DNA of 64,000 nt, from the NCBI GenBank assembly GCA_001897755.1, contig MKUJ01000011.1:1-64000 (forward strand), written 5' to 3'. Origin of the DNA: Afipia sp. 64-13 (GTDB lineage Bacteria; Pseudomonadota; Alphaproteobacteria; Rhizobiales; Xanthobacteraceae). The position numbers were made by a program, and so were the translations under genes. Below the pieces are notes generated by a model. The model did not search any database. It had not been told where the DNA came from and worked only from the letters and a program-made list of their open reading frames with translations. Shown here piece after piece: positions 8,906-18,453 of this stretch (position 1 is its first letter; each line of letters starts with the position of its first letter).

Positions 8906-11900
8906 CTATGAACGGCCGGTTGCGGGGTCAAGGTTGGTCCCCATCAGATGATGCGGCCGCAGTTCGGCGTCAAGGGCAGCGGTAGAAAGTTCCACGATTT
9001 CAGGACGTTCGGTCCACAACAGGCAGCAGCGGACGGCGCGGTCGGGATACAGCCTGCCGAGCACGGCGCGATAAAGCGCCATCTGCCGCAGATAGGCGGG
9101 CGGGGTGTCGTCCGGACTTTGCGGCGGCGCCTGATTGGTCTTGTAATCGACGATCAGAATTTCGGTGTCGCTGACGACAAGACGATCGATCTGGCCGGAG
9201 ATCAGGAGCGGCGAACCGTGGCGCCGTTGCAGCCGGCCGATGATCGGCACCTCGGCGCGGCTGCCGGGTGCGAACACCGCGGCGAATTGCGGATTATCAA
9301 TCAGCTCCAGCACCTGTGTGGCCAGCGCGCCGCGCTCCGGCGGCGTCCAGCCATTGGTGTCGCGGGCGTTGCGCGTCAGAAATGCTGTCGCGGCATCCTT
9401 GCGTTGCGCCGCTGGAAGATTCGGCAGCGACTGCAGCAGGCGATGCACCAGCGTGCCGCGCTGCCGGGCACGGATGCGCGCTTCGGAGGATTGCGGCAGG
9501 CGTGGTGTGGTGTCGCGCTCGTCGAGCGGATCGGAGGGATGCAGCACGGTGTCCGCATCGCGCTCGCGCGCCGCCATGCTGTGCAGCCACGATGGCGCGG
9601 GTTCGGAAAACGTCGCCTGCGGCGCGGGGGCATCGGCGGTCGGCTGATCGAAATCCTCCGGGCGAGCATAGCGCCGCACCGGACCGTAAGCCGTCTCCAC
9701 CGCCTGCATGTGCAGGCCGGAGCGCTCAAGCCCGTCGCGGATCAGGCAATACCACGAGGTCGGCAGCGGCTCCTTGCGGTTGCCGGGCAGCACGCCGCCG
9801 ACGATCAGCCGGTCGGCGGCGCGCGTCATCGCCACATAGAGCAGCCGGCGGTATTCGTCGTCGGTCTCGCCGGTCATCGCCGCGCGCGCGTCGGCGACGG
9901 CGGGCGGATCGTCGGCCTTGCGGCCGGTCCAGACCACGACATTCGGCGCGCCGGGCGCGGCGTTGCCCTGCGGCAGCCGCACCAGCGACAGGCGCTGCGA
10001 TTCGGTCGGCGAGCGCGTGGTGTCGATCAGGAACACCACGGCGGCTTCGAGGCCCTTGGCGCCATGCGCGGTCATCACCCGCACCTCGTCGCGGCGGATT
10101 TCCATGTCGCGCTTGATCTCGATGTCGGCCGAGCGCAGCCAGGCCATGAAACCCTGCAGCGACGCCGCCTCCTTGCGCTCGTAGCTCAGCGCGAGTTCGA
10201 GGAATTCGTCGAGCGCGTCGTTGGCTTCCGGGCCCAATCGGGCGAGAATCCGCGCGCGGCCGCCATCGCCGCCGAGCAGCCAGGAGTAGAACGAAAACGG
10301 TGTCTCCTGCGCGAAGCGGTGCTCGCACCGCTCCAGCCTCGTCAGCGCCTCGTGCAGCTTCGTGTTCTCCATCGCATGACGGGCCAGCGCCTCGCGCAGC
10401 GTTCCCTTGCGCTGCGGCGCGATCAGCAGCAGATCGTCGTCGTCGAGCCCGAACAGCGGACTCTTCAAGGCGACCGCGAGCGCCAGATCGTCGCGCGGCA
10501 GCAGCAGCGCGTCGGCAAGATTCATCAGATCGATGATCGCGATGTGCTCGGTCAGCTTCAGCCGGTCGGCGCCCGCCACCGGAATCCGCGCGTGTTTCAG
10601 CGCCTGGATCACCGCATCGAACGCGGTGCCGCGCCGGCGCACCAGAATGAGAATGTCGCCGTAGGATAGTGGCCGCCGCTTGCCGGCAGGGCCCGTCATC
10701 TCGCGCCGTGCGATCAGGTCGCCGATCGCGCGCTGCACGCGGTCCGCCAGCCGCACGTCCGGACTGGTTTCCGCCACCGCATCGAACGGCGCGCGCCAGC
10801 CTTCGATCTCTGGCCGCGCGTCCGCGACTTCGAGGTCCCACAATTCGACCATGGCGGGCGCAGCATCGGCGAGCGCCATATGCGGGGCCATGCCGCCGCT
10901 GTCGGTGGTGACGCTGCGGAAAATCTCCGGCGTGGCAAACGTCGCGGAAACCGATTGCAGCACGCTGACGCCGGAGCGGAACGAGTAATTGAACGACACC
11001 GACTCGAAGGCGAGCTGCGCCGCCTTGAAGCGGGCGCCGATGTCGCGCTTGCGCAGATCGAATTCGCGCGGCTCGGCGCCCTGGAACGAGAAGATCGACT
11101 GCTTCTCGTCGCCGACCGCGAACACCGTGCGCTTGACGCCGTCGCGCGCGCCTTGGCCGGCCGCGAATTCGGCGATGATGCGCTCGATGATGTCCCATTG
11201 CCGCGGGCTGGTGTCCTGCGCCTCGTCGATCAACACGTGGTCGACGCCGCGGTCGAGCTTGAAATGCACCCAGCCGGCGGAGACGTTGTCGAGCATCGCC
11301 AGCGTCTTGTCGATCAGGTCGTCATAATCAAGCACGCCGCGCACCTGCTTCTCACGGCGGTAATGCGCGGCGACGGCGCTGGCGATCACCAGTAGCGCAT
11401 GAGTACGCTCGCGCGCGGCGATGGCGCGGCGCTTTTGCAGCAGCGCAAATACGCGCTCGCGCTCGCGCTCCAGACGTTGCGTGAAGTCCGGCCGGGCATC
11501 GCCGATCTTTTTTGTCGCAAGCGATTTGCGCGGCTCCATCTTGTCGGTCAGGAAGACGCCAAGATAACGGTCGACCTGCGCGCTGCCGGCTTCGGCCAGC
11601 GCCTGACGCAGCCGTAAGGCCTGATCGGCGTCGGTCTTGCTGCCGGTCTCGAATAGCGTGGCGGCAGTCTCCCATTCGGAGGACGGCAGATACGGTCCGT
11701 TGGCGATCTCGCGTTCGACATCCTCGAGCCGCTCGTCGGCACCGATGCCGAGCGTCTGCGCGAGCTGCGCCAATGCGGTTTGCGGATCGCCGGCCCGGTC
11801 GACCCAGGCCAGCATGTTCTGGCGGCTGAGGCAGGCCTCGCGCACTACGTCGCGGAAGGTGGCGTCGGCGGCATTGGCCATCGCGATTTCAAGCGCGCGG

Positions 11901-12442
11901 CCCTCGGCGCTGTCGGGGGCGGCGGACGCCGCCAGCAGCACCGCGATGTTGGCGCGCTCCATCATCTGCGCCTGATCGCGATCGTCGAGCACGGCGAAGC
12001 GCGCCGGCACGTTGGCTTCGAACGGAAACTGCTGCAGCAGGCGCGTGCACAGCGCGTGGATGGTCTGCACTTTCAGCCCGCCCGGCGTCTCCAGCGCGCA
12101 GGCGAACAGTTCGCGGGCGCGGCGGCGCTGCCGCGCGCTCGGCCGCGGCGCGCCGGTCTCGACGATGGCAGCATCGAGCGCGGCATCGTCGAGCGTCACC
12201 CAATGGCCCAGCGTGGTGAACACGCGCTCCGCCATGTTGGCGGCGGCAGCCTTGGTGAAAGTGATGCAGAGAATCTTTTCCGGCGTCACGCCGCTGAGCA
12301 GCAGGCGGATGACGCGGCTTGCCAGCACATGGGTTTTGCCGGAGCCGGCATTGGCGGTGACGAAAGCCGAGCCGTCCGGATCGGAGGCTTTCGCCTGCGC
12401 CTCGCGCACCGCCTGCGGGATATCCTGGCGCGGCCCGCTCAT
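8906..12442 (-). CDS. addA: Double-strand break repair helicase/nuclease AddA
   Basis: Large subunit of the AddAB complex that resects double-strand DNA ends for RecA loading, the RecBCD counterpart. 1178 residues. UvrD-type superfamily 1 helicase: Walker A ANAGSGKTHVLASR near residue 30, DEAQDTSPRQWD Walker B near 400, and VMTAHGAKGLEA later. The C-terminal RecB-type nuclease has GQIDRLVV and IVDYKTNQ. I set the start at ATG 12442, which overlaps the addB stop (ATGA); a longer frame would only add an Arg-rich stretch read out of addB. Confidence 0.95.
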   Translation of the reverse strand: MSGPRQDIPQAVREAQAKASDPDGSAFVTANAGSGKTHVLASRVIRLLLSGVTPEKILCITFTKAAAANMAERVFTTLGHWVTLDDAALDAAIVETGAPRPSARQRRRARELFACALETPGGLKVQTIHALCTRLLQQFPFEANVPARFAVLDDRDQAQMMERANIAVLLAASAAPDSAEGRALEIAMANAADATFRDVVREACLSRQNMLAWVDRAGDPQTALAQLAQTLGIGADERLEDVEREIANGPYLPSSEWETAATLFETGSKTDADQALRLRQALAEAGSAQVDRYLGVFLTDKMEPRKSLATKKIGDARPDFTQRLERERERVFALLQKRRAIAARERTHALLVIASAVAAHYRREKQVRGVLDYDDLIDKTLAMLDNVSAGWVHFKLDRGVDHVLIDEAQDTSPRQWDIIERIIAEFAAGQGARDGVKRTVFAVGDEKQSIFSFQGAEPREFDLRKRDIGARFKAAQLAFESVSFNYSFRSGVSVLQSVSATFATPEIFRSVTTDSGGMAPHMALADAAPAMVELWDLEVADARPEIEGWRAPFDAVAETSPDVRLADRVQRAIGDLIARREMTGPAGKRRPLSYGDILILVRRRGTAFDAVIQALKHARIPVAGADRLKLTEHIAIIDLMNLADALLLPRDDLALAVALKSPLFGLDDDDLLLIAPQRKGTLREALARHAMENTKLHEALTRLERCEHRFAQETPFSFYSWLLGGDGGRARILARLGPEANDALDEFLELALSYERKEAASLQGFMAWLRSADIEIKRDMEIRRDEVRVMTAHGAKGLEAAVVFLIDTTRSPTESQRLSLVRLPQGNAAPGAPNVVVWTGRKADDPPAVADARAAMTGETDDEYRRLLYVAMTRAADRLIVGGVLPGNRKEPLPTSWYCLIRDGLERSGLHMQAVETAYGPVRRYARPEDFDQPTADAPAPQATFSEPAPSWLHSMAARERDADTVLHPSDPLDERDTTPRLPQSSEARIRARQRGTLVHRLLQSLPNLPAAQRKDAATAFLTRNARDTNGWTPPERGALATQVLELIDNPQFAAVFAPGSRAEVPIIGRLQRRHGSPLLISGQIDRLVVSDTEILIVDYKTNQAPPQSPDDTPPAYLRQMALYRAVLGRLYPDRAVRCCLLWTERPEIVELSTAALDAELRPHHLMGTNLDPATGRS

Positions 12443-15400
12443 TCCTCGCCTCCGCCGGCGCCGCCGGTCGCGGACCATTCCTTGATGCGGGCGAGATCGT
12501 CATAGGTGCCGTAGCGGTTCGACCACATCGACAGGCTGAGCGAATTGTAGGGCTGTGCTTCGTTCTCGAAGCTGCGGATCAAGGCTTCCAGCTTCATCCG
12601 CGCCGCGAGCGCGGCATCGTCCGGCGCCTGCGCCTGATCGCCGCGATTGAGCTTGAGTTCGAGCAGGCGTTCTTCGCCCGCCGGCCTGTTGCCGCTCAGC
12701 CTGACATAGACGATCTCGCTGACCGAACTGCCGGCGGCAATGCCGGCAAAGCCGCCCTCGCGCAGGATCGCCGCTTCCAGCGTGAGCTGCGGCGACAGGC
12801 CGAGATAGACCTGCTTGCCGCTCGGCGGCTGGCCGGTCTTGTAATCGACGATGGCGAAGCTGCGGTCGCTGCGATGCTCGATGCGGTCGGCGCGGGCCGA
12901 CAGCGTGAAGACGCGCCCGGCCTCCAGCGCAATCGCGATCTCGCCGCGAATTTCCGCCGCGACGCGCGCAACGTCGTCTCTGCGTCCGGTCTCCCAGCCG
13001 CCGAACCAGTTGGCGATGCGCAGAAAGCGCGGCCACCACAGCGCGCGCGCTTCGGGGCGCTCCATCAGCGGCGCGAAATGCTTCTCGCCGATCGCGATCA
13101 GCGCGCCGACCGGATCGTCAGGCAGATTGTCCGCAAACGTCTCGGTGAATTCGCCGAGCGCGGCATGGATCGCCGAGCCGCGATCCGCCGCCGACAGCGG
13201 CATGTCCACCGGATCGAACGGGGTCAGTTTGAGAATGCGTCTGGCATAGATCGTGTAGGGATCGCGCAGCCAGTCCTCGATCTCGGTCACCGACATTTTC
13301 AGCGGCCGCAACGCGCGCGGCGGCTTCGGCTGCGGCGGCGGTTGCGGCGTCACCGTCGCGGGATGGTCGAGTGCATCGGCATGGCGGACATAGACATCGC
13401 CGCGCATCTTCATCCCGTTCCAGCGCGCTTCGCCCGCGACGGCTTCAAGACGGTGCAAAAAGCGCGAGGCGACCGCCGGCGCACCGCCGATCTTGGCGGC
13501 ATGAGTCAGGATCACCTCTTTGGTGCCGAGCAGTTGCGCGAAGTCGTGCGCGGACAGGCCGATGCGCCGTTCCGGCAGATCGAGGCCGAGATCGTGGCGC
13601 ATCGGGCGGCTGAGCCACGGGTCGATGCGCGGCGCCGGCGGCCACACGCCCTCGACCAGTCCGCCGAGAATCACGCGGTCGCATTGGGTGAGGCGCGCTT
13701 CCAGCGGACCGTAAATGCGCAGCGTCGCGCCATCAGTCTGCGGCCGCCGCACCATGCGGTCGGCGAACAGGGTCTTGAAGGTTTCGGGATAATCGGCGCG
13801 GCTGACGGTGAGACCGCTGGGCGTATTCATCTCGGCAAGATCGTCGAAGGCCTTGGCAAGCGCCTCGCCATCCATGCTTTCAAATGCGCGCGCGGTGCCG
13901 TTCTCGTCGCGCGACAATGCTTCGAGCACCGCGCGATGTCGCTGCGCCACCGTGCTGAAATCCAGCGCTTCGTTGGCCTTGATGCCGGCGAGTGGTTGCA
14001 GCGCTTCGCACAGCCGGGCGGCAAACGTCCGCAGCACGGCAAGTCGGTCCGGCGGCAGCGCCGCGCGCGGCTCGGAGGGATGCAGCGAGGACAATTCGCC
14101 GCGTCGCAATTTTGCATGCTCGTCGCAGAATTGATCAAGGTCGCGCATCAGACCGGCACAGCCTGCGGAGGGGCGGGTGCCGCGATAGAGCGCGATTTCG
14201 AGATCGGCGATGGTTTCCGCGTCGGCGCCTTGCGCTGCGCCGAGGCGGAACAGCGGATGCTTGAGCAGCGCCAGCAGTGGCGCCGGTGCCAGATTCTCGG
14301 CAGCGGTCTGCGCGGCGAGCCGCGCGAACAATCCGGCCGGCGTGTCCATCAGGGAATCGCCGCCGGAATCGTCGTAGACCAGTTGCCAGCGCTCCAGCGC
14401 CGCCATCACCCGCCGCGCCAGCGCGCGATCCGGCGTCACCAGCGCCGCCGAAATGTCGTGCGCGCGCGCCTCGCGCATCGCCACCGCAATCGCCAGCGCT
14501 TCCATTTCCGGATTGGCGGCTTCGACAATAGTGAGATTCTGACAGGCCGTTGCGATCGCGGCCTCGACGGCAGGCTCGGCGAGGCGTTCGCGCCAGCGCG
14601 CACTGGCGCTGGCCGGCCGCATCAATTCCGAGGTCAGGATTTCGCGGCCTTGCGGCGCGGACGGCGCCAGCGTGACCACATCGCGGCGAAGGATGCCGAA
14701 GCGCGCGAGCAGGCCGTGCAGGGCGAATTGCGGATGGCTCGGCAGCGGTGCGTTGTTGCCGTCGCTCCGATCGCCGCCGATCGCCTTCCATGCGTCGTCA
14801 TCGAGATCGGTGTCGAGACCGGGCAGGACCACTGCGCCATGCGGCAGCTTCGCGATGGCGTGGAGGAATTTCGCGGTGGCCGGCATCGAGCCGGTCGAGC
14901 CGGCGGCGATCACCGGACCTTTGTGATGTGCGGTGAGCCGCGCGGCCTCGGCCTCGATCAGGTGGTCGCGGCGCAGCGCCGGCTCGATGGTGCCGGTCGC
15001 GGCGAGAATCGTGGGCCAGGCGTCCTTGGCAATGCGCAAAAATTTCAGCGTCAGTTGCCAGTAGCGGTCGAGATCGTCGGGCACGAGCCCGTCGAGCGCG
15101 TTCCAGGCGATGCCGCGGGTCGCCATGTCGTCCATCAGGCGAGCGAGATCGTCGGCCAGCGCAAGGCTGGCGGCGGGTCCGCCCGTCACCAGCGGCGCGG
15201 CGGCGGGATCGCCGGGCGCGAGCTGTCTGGCCCATTGCGCCACGAGCTGCGTCAGCGCCAGCCGCCGTTCCAGCGGTCCGAGCGCGGGCGGAATTTCCAG
15301 CGCGGCGAATTCGTCGCCGGTTTCGGTCTGTGCGAATTCCAGTTCGTCCTCGTCGATGCCGCCGAGCGCGGCAATGCGCGGCAGCAGCACGGCATCGGTG

Positions 15401-15588
15401 CCGAGCACGTCGAGGAACACCTCGCGCGCCATGCGGCAGGCGCGTTGGGTCGGCAGATACAGCGCGGCGTCGGCCAGGCGCTCGGGATGCGCGCGCGCTT
15501 CGAAGCCCGCAATCAGCTCGCCGTCGATCAGGGCGGCGATGACCGTGCGCAGAAATGGCACCGAGGTGGGAATGTTGAAAACGCGCAT
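12439..15588 (-). CDS. addB: Double-strand break repair protein AddB (alphaproteobacterial type)
   Basis: Partner of AddA in end resection. 1049 residues, normal for alphaproteobacterial AddB. A C-terminal RecB-like nuclease domain carries RADRIEHR and the catalytic IVDYKTGQPPSGKQ, so AddAB has two nuclease sites. The N-terminal helicase-like region lacks a Walker A motif (LPTQRACRMA stands at the expected place), so ATP-driven unwinding probably rests on AddA alone. The gene is translationally coupled to addA. Confidence 0.93.
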   Translation of the reverse strand: MRVFNIPTSVPFLRTVIAALIDGELIAGFEARAHPERLADAALYLPTQRACRMAREVFLDVLGTDAVLLPRIAALGGIDEDELEFAQTETGDEFAALEIPPALGPLERRLALTQLVAQWARQLAPGDPAAAPLVTGGPAASLALADDLARLMDDMATRGIAWNALDGLVPDDLDRYWQLTLKFLRIAKDAWPTILAATGTIEPALRRDHLIEAEAARLTAHHKGPVIAAGSTGSMPATAKFLHAIAKLPHGAVVLPGLDTDLDDDAWKAIGGDRSDGNNAPLPSHPQFALHGLLARFGILRRDVVTLAPSAPQGREILTSELMRPASASARWRERLAEPAVEAAIATACQNLTIVEAANPEMEALAIAVAMREARAHDISAALVTPDRALARRVMAALERWQLVYDDSGGDSLMDTPAGLFARLAAQTAAENLAPAPLLALLKHPLFRLGAAQGADAETIADLEIALYRGTRPSAGCAGLMRDLDQFCDEHAKLRRGELSSLHPSEPRAALPPDRLAVLRTFAARLCEALQPLAGIKANEALDFSTVAQRHRAVLEALSRDENGTARAFESMDGEALAKAFDDLAEMNTPSGLTVSRADYPETFKTLFADRMVRRPQTDGATLRIYGPLEARLTQCDRVILGGLVEGVWPPAPRIDPWLSRPMRHDLGLDLPERRIGLSAHDFAQLLGTKEVILTHAAKIGGAPAVASRFLHRLEAVAGEARWNGMKMRGDVYVRHADALDHPATVTPQPPPQPKPPRALRPLKMSVTEIEDWLRDPYTIYARRILKLTPFDPVDMPLSAADRGSAIHAALGEFTETFADNLPDDPVGALIAIGEKHFAPLMERPEARALWWPRFLRIANWFGGWETGRRDDVARVAAEIRGEIAIALEAGRVFTLSARADRIEHRSDRSFAIVDYKTGQPPSGKQVYLGLSPQLTLEAAILREGGFAGIAAGSSVSEIVYVRLSGNRPAGEERLLELKLNRGDQAQAPDDAALAARMKLEALIRSFENEAQPYNSLSLSMWSNRYGTYDDLARIKEWSATGGAGGGEE

Positions 15589-15646
15589 GGAGATCCGATT
15601 CGATACGGACCCATCATGGCACGGTCAAGGACCGCTGCGACAGCGA

Positions 15647-16369
15647 TCAGGCGACGCTGGCGAGCACGGCGTTTTCGGCGGCCTGCACCGCGTCCGGCGT
15701 GCCGACATGCATCCAGACGCCCTCGAGCCGCAGCCCGAACAGCCGGCCCCGTTCGGCGGCGGCGTCGAACAGCCGGGTCAGCGAGAATTCGCCCTGCGGC
15801 GCGCCCTTGAAGATCGCGGGCGAGAGGATGGCGACGCCGGCATAGACGAAGGGCGCGACCTGCTGCTCCTTGCGCTTGTGCAGTCGCCCGTCGGGGGTCA
15901 TGGCGTAGTCGCCGGTGCCGTCATAGCCGATGCTGCTCGCGGTCGGCGCCATCAAGAGCAGGACATCCATTTGCGAAGGATCAAAGGCGGCGGCGAGCCG
16001 GTCGAGATTGGGCTGCACGCCGTCGATCCAGATGGTGTCGGCGTTGAGATGGAAGAACGGGTCGTCACCGAGCAGCGGCAGCGCCTTGACCACGCCGCCG
16101 CCGGTGCCGAGCACCACGTCGCGCTCGTCGGAAATCGTGACACGCGGGCGCTCGCGCTCCGCGACATGGGCGATGATCTGCTCGCCGAGATAATGGACGT
16201 TGACCACAGCCTTATCCACGCCGGCGTCGGCGAGACGGTCGAGCACATGATCGAGCAGGGTTTTGCCGGCGACGACGACGAGCGGTTTGGGTCGATGGTC
16301 GGTCAGCGGCCGCATGCGGGTGCCGAAACCGGCGGCAAGAACCATGGCGGTATGAGGTTTGGTCGGCAT
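15647..16369 (-). CDS. Nucleotidyltransferase, MurU-like (MurNAc-1-P uridylyltransferase family)
   Basis: Sugar-1-phosphate nucleotidyltransferase of 240 residues. The signature AAGFGTRMRPLTDHRPKPLV at about 11-30 binds the nucleotide; NADTIW holds the metal-binding Asp. A GGGGAGA ribosome site precedes ATG 16369. In Pseudomonas and Caulobacter, MurU of this size and type turns MurNAc-1-phosphate into UDP-MurNAc in peptidoglycan recycling, downstream of the kinase AmgK. An AmgK-like domain is encoded two genes upstream, which favours MurU over a mannose or glucose nucleotidyltransferase. The substrate is inferred, not shown. Confidence 0.8.
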   Translation of the reverse strand: MPTKPHTAMVLAAGFGTRMRPLTDHRPKPLVVVAGKTLLDHVLDRLADAGVDKAVVNVHYLGEQIIAHVAERERPRVTISDERDVVLGTGGGVVKALPLLGDDPFFHLNADTIWIDGVQPNLDRLAAAFDPSQMDVLLLMAPTASSIGYDGTGDYAMTPDGRLHKRKEQQVAPFVYAGVAILSPAIFKGAPQGEFSLTRLFDAAAERGRLFGLRLEGVWMHVGTPDAVQAAENAVLASVA

Positions 16370-16500
16370 GCGTCTCCCCGGGGGGCCGATTGCGGCGAAT
16401 CGCAAACAGCAAACTAGCAGCCGGCGCTGGCGCGCGCAGCCGTCCGGCAGGCTCTAGCGATTCAATATGACAGCGATGCGACCGTTCGGTCGGGTGGTGC

Positions 16501-16821
16501 TCAGACTTCCACGATGTCGGAGGACGCGCTCTTGCGATGGATGCGCTTCTTGGCGTCCGGCTTGAGGAAGGCGACGCCGATCTGCTCGCCATTGACCCAG
16601 GACAATTCGCAGCGGCGATAGGCAAGGCCGGTGGAGGAGAGCAGCAGGAAGAACTCCTTCAGCGCAAGACCGGTGACGGTGCCCTCGACGGTGAGCTTGG
16701 CGCCTGTCTCGGAAATATCCTCGATCAGGCAATTGCGCCGCCAGGTGCCGTCAATTCCCATCATGTGGGCGGCAAAACCGCGTTCGAAGATGACGCGTTC
16801 GCCGCTTTTCCGCTCCGCCAC
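16501..16821 (-). CDS. PilZ-domain protein
   Basis: 106-residue protein with a single PilZ-like domain. WRRNCLIEDISETGAKL matches the PilZ D/NxSxxG half of the c-di-GMP site; the usual RxxxR half is not clear (nearest is KSGER near the N-terminus), so ligand binding is uncertain. I start it at GTG 16821, preceded by GGAGA at 6 nt; an upstream ATG at 16884 gives an unlikely Arg-rich leader. Single-domain PilZ proteins with the RGFAAHMMGIDGTWRR type of segment are numerous in Bradyrhizobium relatives. It sits between the AmgK and MurU genes. Confidence 0.75.
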   Translation of the reverse strand: MAERKSGERVIFERGFAAHMMGIDGTWRRNCLIEDISETGAKLTVEGTVTGLALKEFFLLLSSTGLAYRRCELSWVNGEQIGVAFLKPDAKKRIHRKSASSDIVEV

Positions 16822-16923
16822 GATCGTATCTCCACGATTTCGCGAGCGCGTCCGCCGTCGCGCCCTTCCGGACCTAGCCGTCAAACTACCGGCGGCCGGC
16901 TAACAAGCGGTAAACCGTCGTTC

Positions 16924-18453
16924 TCAGGGGGTGCCGGCCGGCGGCGGAACATGGGCGAGGCACCAGTCCCGCACGCCGGCGAGCGCGGGGTGGGCGAAGG
17001 CGCGGTTGAGATAGGTCCAGATCCGCGGCTGGTGGCGCAGGTAATGCGGCTTGCCGTCGCGGCGGTTGAGCCGGGCGAAGGTGCCGAGCAGGCGGGTGTT
17101 CCGCTGCGCCGACATGATGGCGTATTGCTCGGCGAAGGCGGCCGGATCGAACGCCGCGTCGGCGGCGCGGCGGGCGCCGACATAGCGCGCCAGCATCGCG
17201 ATCTCCAGCGAGTCCGGCACGTCGACCCGCGCGTCCTGCAGCAGCGAGACCAGATCGTAGCTTGTCGGCCCGACCACGGTGTCCTGGAAATCGATCACGC
17301 CGACGCGCTTGATGCCCTCGCGCTCTTCCAGCCAGATCAGATTTGGCGAATGGAAGTCGCGCAGCACCCAGGTCGCGGGCGCTGCGGCAAGTCTGCCGAG
17401 CAGCCGCCGCCACAGCACGATGAAGTCGGCATGCTCCGCGCCGGTCAGTTCGACCTGCCGGTCGGGCAGATACCATTCCAGCATCAGGCCGATCTCGACC
17501 ATCATGGCCTCGAGATCGAATGGCGGAATCGCGTAGTCGCGATGCGGTGCGAGCGGCAGCGTCTGCGGCAGGTTCTCGCCATGCAAGGCCGCGAGCATGT
17601 CCACCGCGGCCTGATAGCGCTCGGGGATCGGCGCGGGCGGATCGCCGGCGACGAAAGCGGCGCTGCCGAGATCCTCGGTGATCAGAAAGCCGGAGCCGAG
17701 GTCCGCGTGCAGGATCGCGGGCGCGGAGAAGCCGTGCGCGCGCAGGCCGCTGGCGATCGCGACAAACGGGCTGACGTCTTCGGCCAGATGCACGGCGGCG
17801 CTGTAGGACTTGCCGTCGTAAAGCGCGGGTCCGTCGGGGCGCGGCGGCGCGTTCATCAGGATGGTTGAGGCACCGTTCGAAAGCAGCCGCGCATAAGAGC
17901 GGGTCGAGGCATCGCCCGGCATGCGCGTGCGATGCGCCGCGAGCGCGCCGGACAGTTCGAGAAACTGGCGCAGCGCCTGCAACCGCTCGACCTTGGCCGC
18001 GGCGCTGCCGAACCCCGTGATCTCGGCGGCGCGCGCCGAAGAGCCGAGCGAGGGGCGATGACTGAACAGGATGTCGATGCGGTCGGCCGGCATCAGATCG
18101 GACGCGCGCTCCGGCCATTCGATCAGCGACAGCGTGGCGTCGGGCAGCGGCGCAAGTCCGATCTCCTCGAGTTCGTCCGGATGGCCGATCCGGTAGAGGT
18201 CGGCGTGCAGCACCGGATAGGCCGGCAGATCGTAGGTCTGCGTCAGCGTGAAGGTCGGGCTCGGCACCTCGCATTCGTCATCGCCGGCGAGATAGCGGAT
18301 CAGCGCGCGGGCGGCCGCGGTCTTGCCGGCGCCGAGATCGCCAGAAAGCGTGACGGTGTCGCCGGGCCCGATCAGCAGAGCGAGATCGGCCATCAATTGC
18401 GCGGTGGCCGCTTCGTTGGCGAGGGCAACCGAGAAGGTCGATGGCGCGGTCAT
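16924..18453 (-). CDS. Fusion of TsaE (t6A ATPase) and AmgK-like sugar kinase
   Basis: 509 residues made of two proteins. Residues 1-150 are TsaE: Walker A SGDLGAGKTAAARAL near 40, PSPTFTL, HADLYRIG and LIEWPER. TsaE is the ATPase of the threonylcarbamoyl-adenosine (t6A37) tRNA-modification complex. Residues about 165-509 are an aminoglycoside-phosphotransferase-like kinase matching AmgK, the anomeric MurNAc/GlcNAc kinase: GDASTRSYARLL, catalytic LRDFHSPNLIWLE and VIDFQDTVVGPTSYDLVSL. The two frames are continuous with no internal stop. The start overlaps the divL stop (ATGA). The same fusion is, from memory, annotated in other Bradyrhizobium-type genomes. Confidence 0.88.
   Translation of the reverse strand: MTAPSTFSVALANEAATAQLMADLALLIGPGDTVTLSGDLGAGKTAAARALIRYLAGDDECEVPSPTFTLTQTYDLPAYPVLHADLYRIGHPDELEEIGLAPLPDATLSLIEWPERASDLMPADRIDILFSHRPSLGSSARAAEITGFGSAAAKVERLQALRQFLELSGALAAHRTRMPGDASTRSYARLLSNGASTILMNAPPRPDGPALYDGKSYSAAVHLAEDVSPFVAIASGLRAHGFSAPAILHADLGSGFLITEDLGSAAFVAGDPPAPIPERYQAAVDMLAALHGENLPQTLPLAPHRDYAIPPFDLEAMMVEIGLMLEWYLPDRQVELTGAEHADFIVLWRRLLGRLAAAPATWVLRDFHSPNLIWLEEREGIKRVGVIDFQDTVVGPTSYDLVSLLQDARVDVPDSLEIAMLARYVGARRAADAAFDPAAFAEQYAIMSAQRNTRLLGTFARLNRRDGKPHYLRHQPRIWTYLNRAFAHPALAGVRDWCLAHVPPPAGTP

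Noticed and set aside
12874-15810. 978-residue open frame opposite addB
   Set aside because: Composition is Arg/Gln/Gly-rich low-complexity, without motifs; addB has full motif support.
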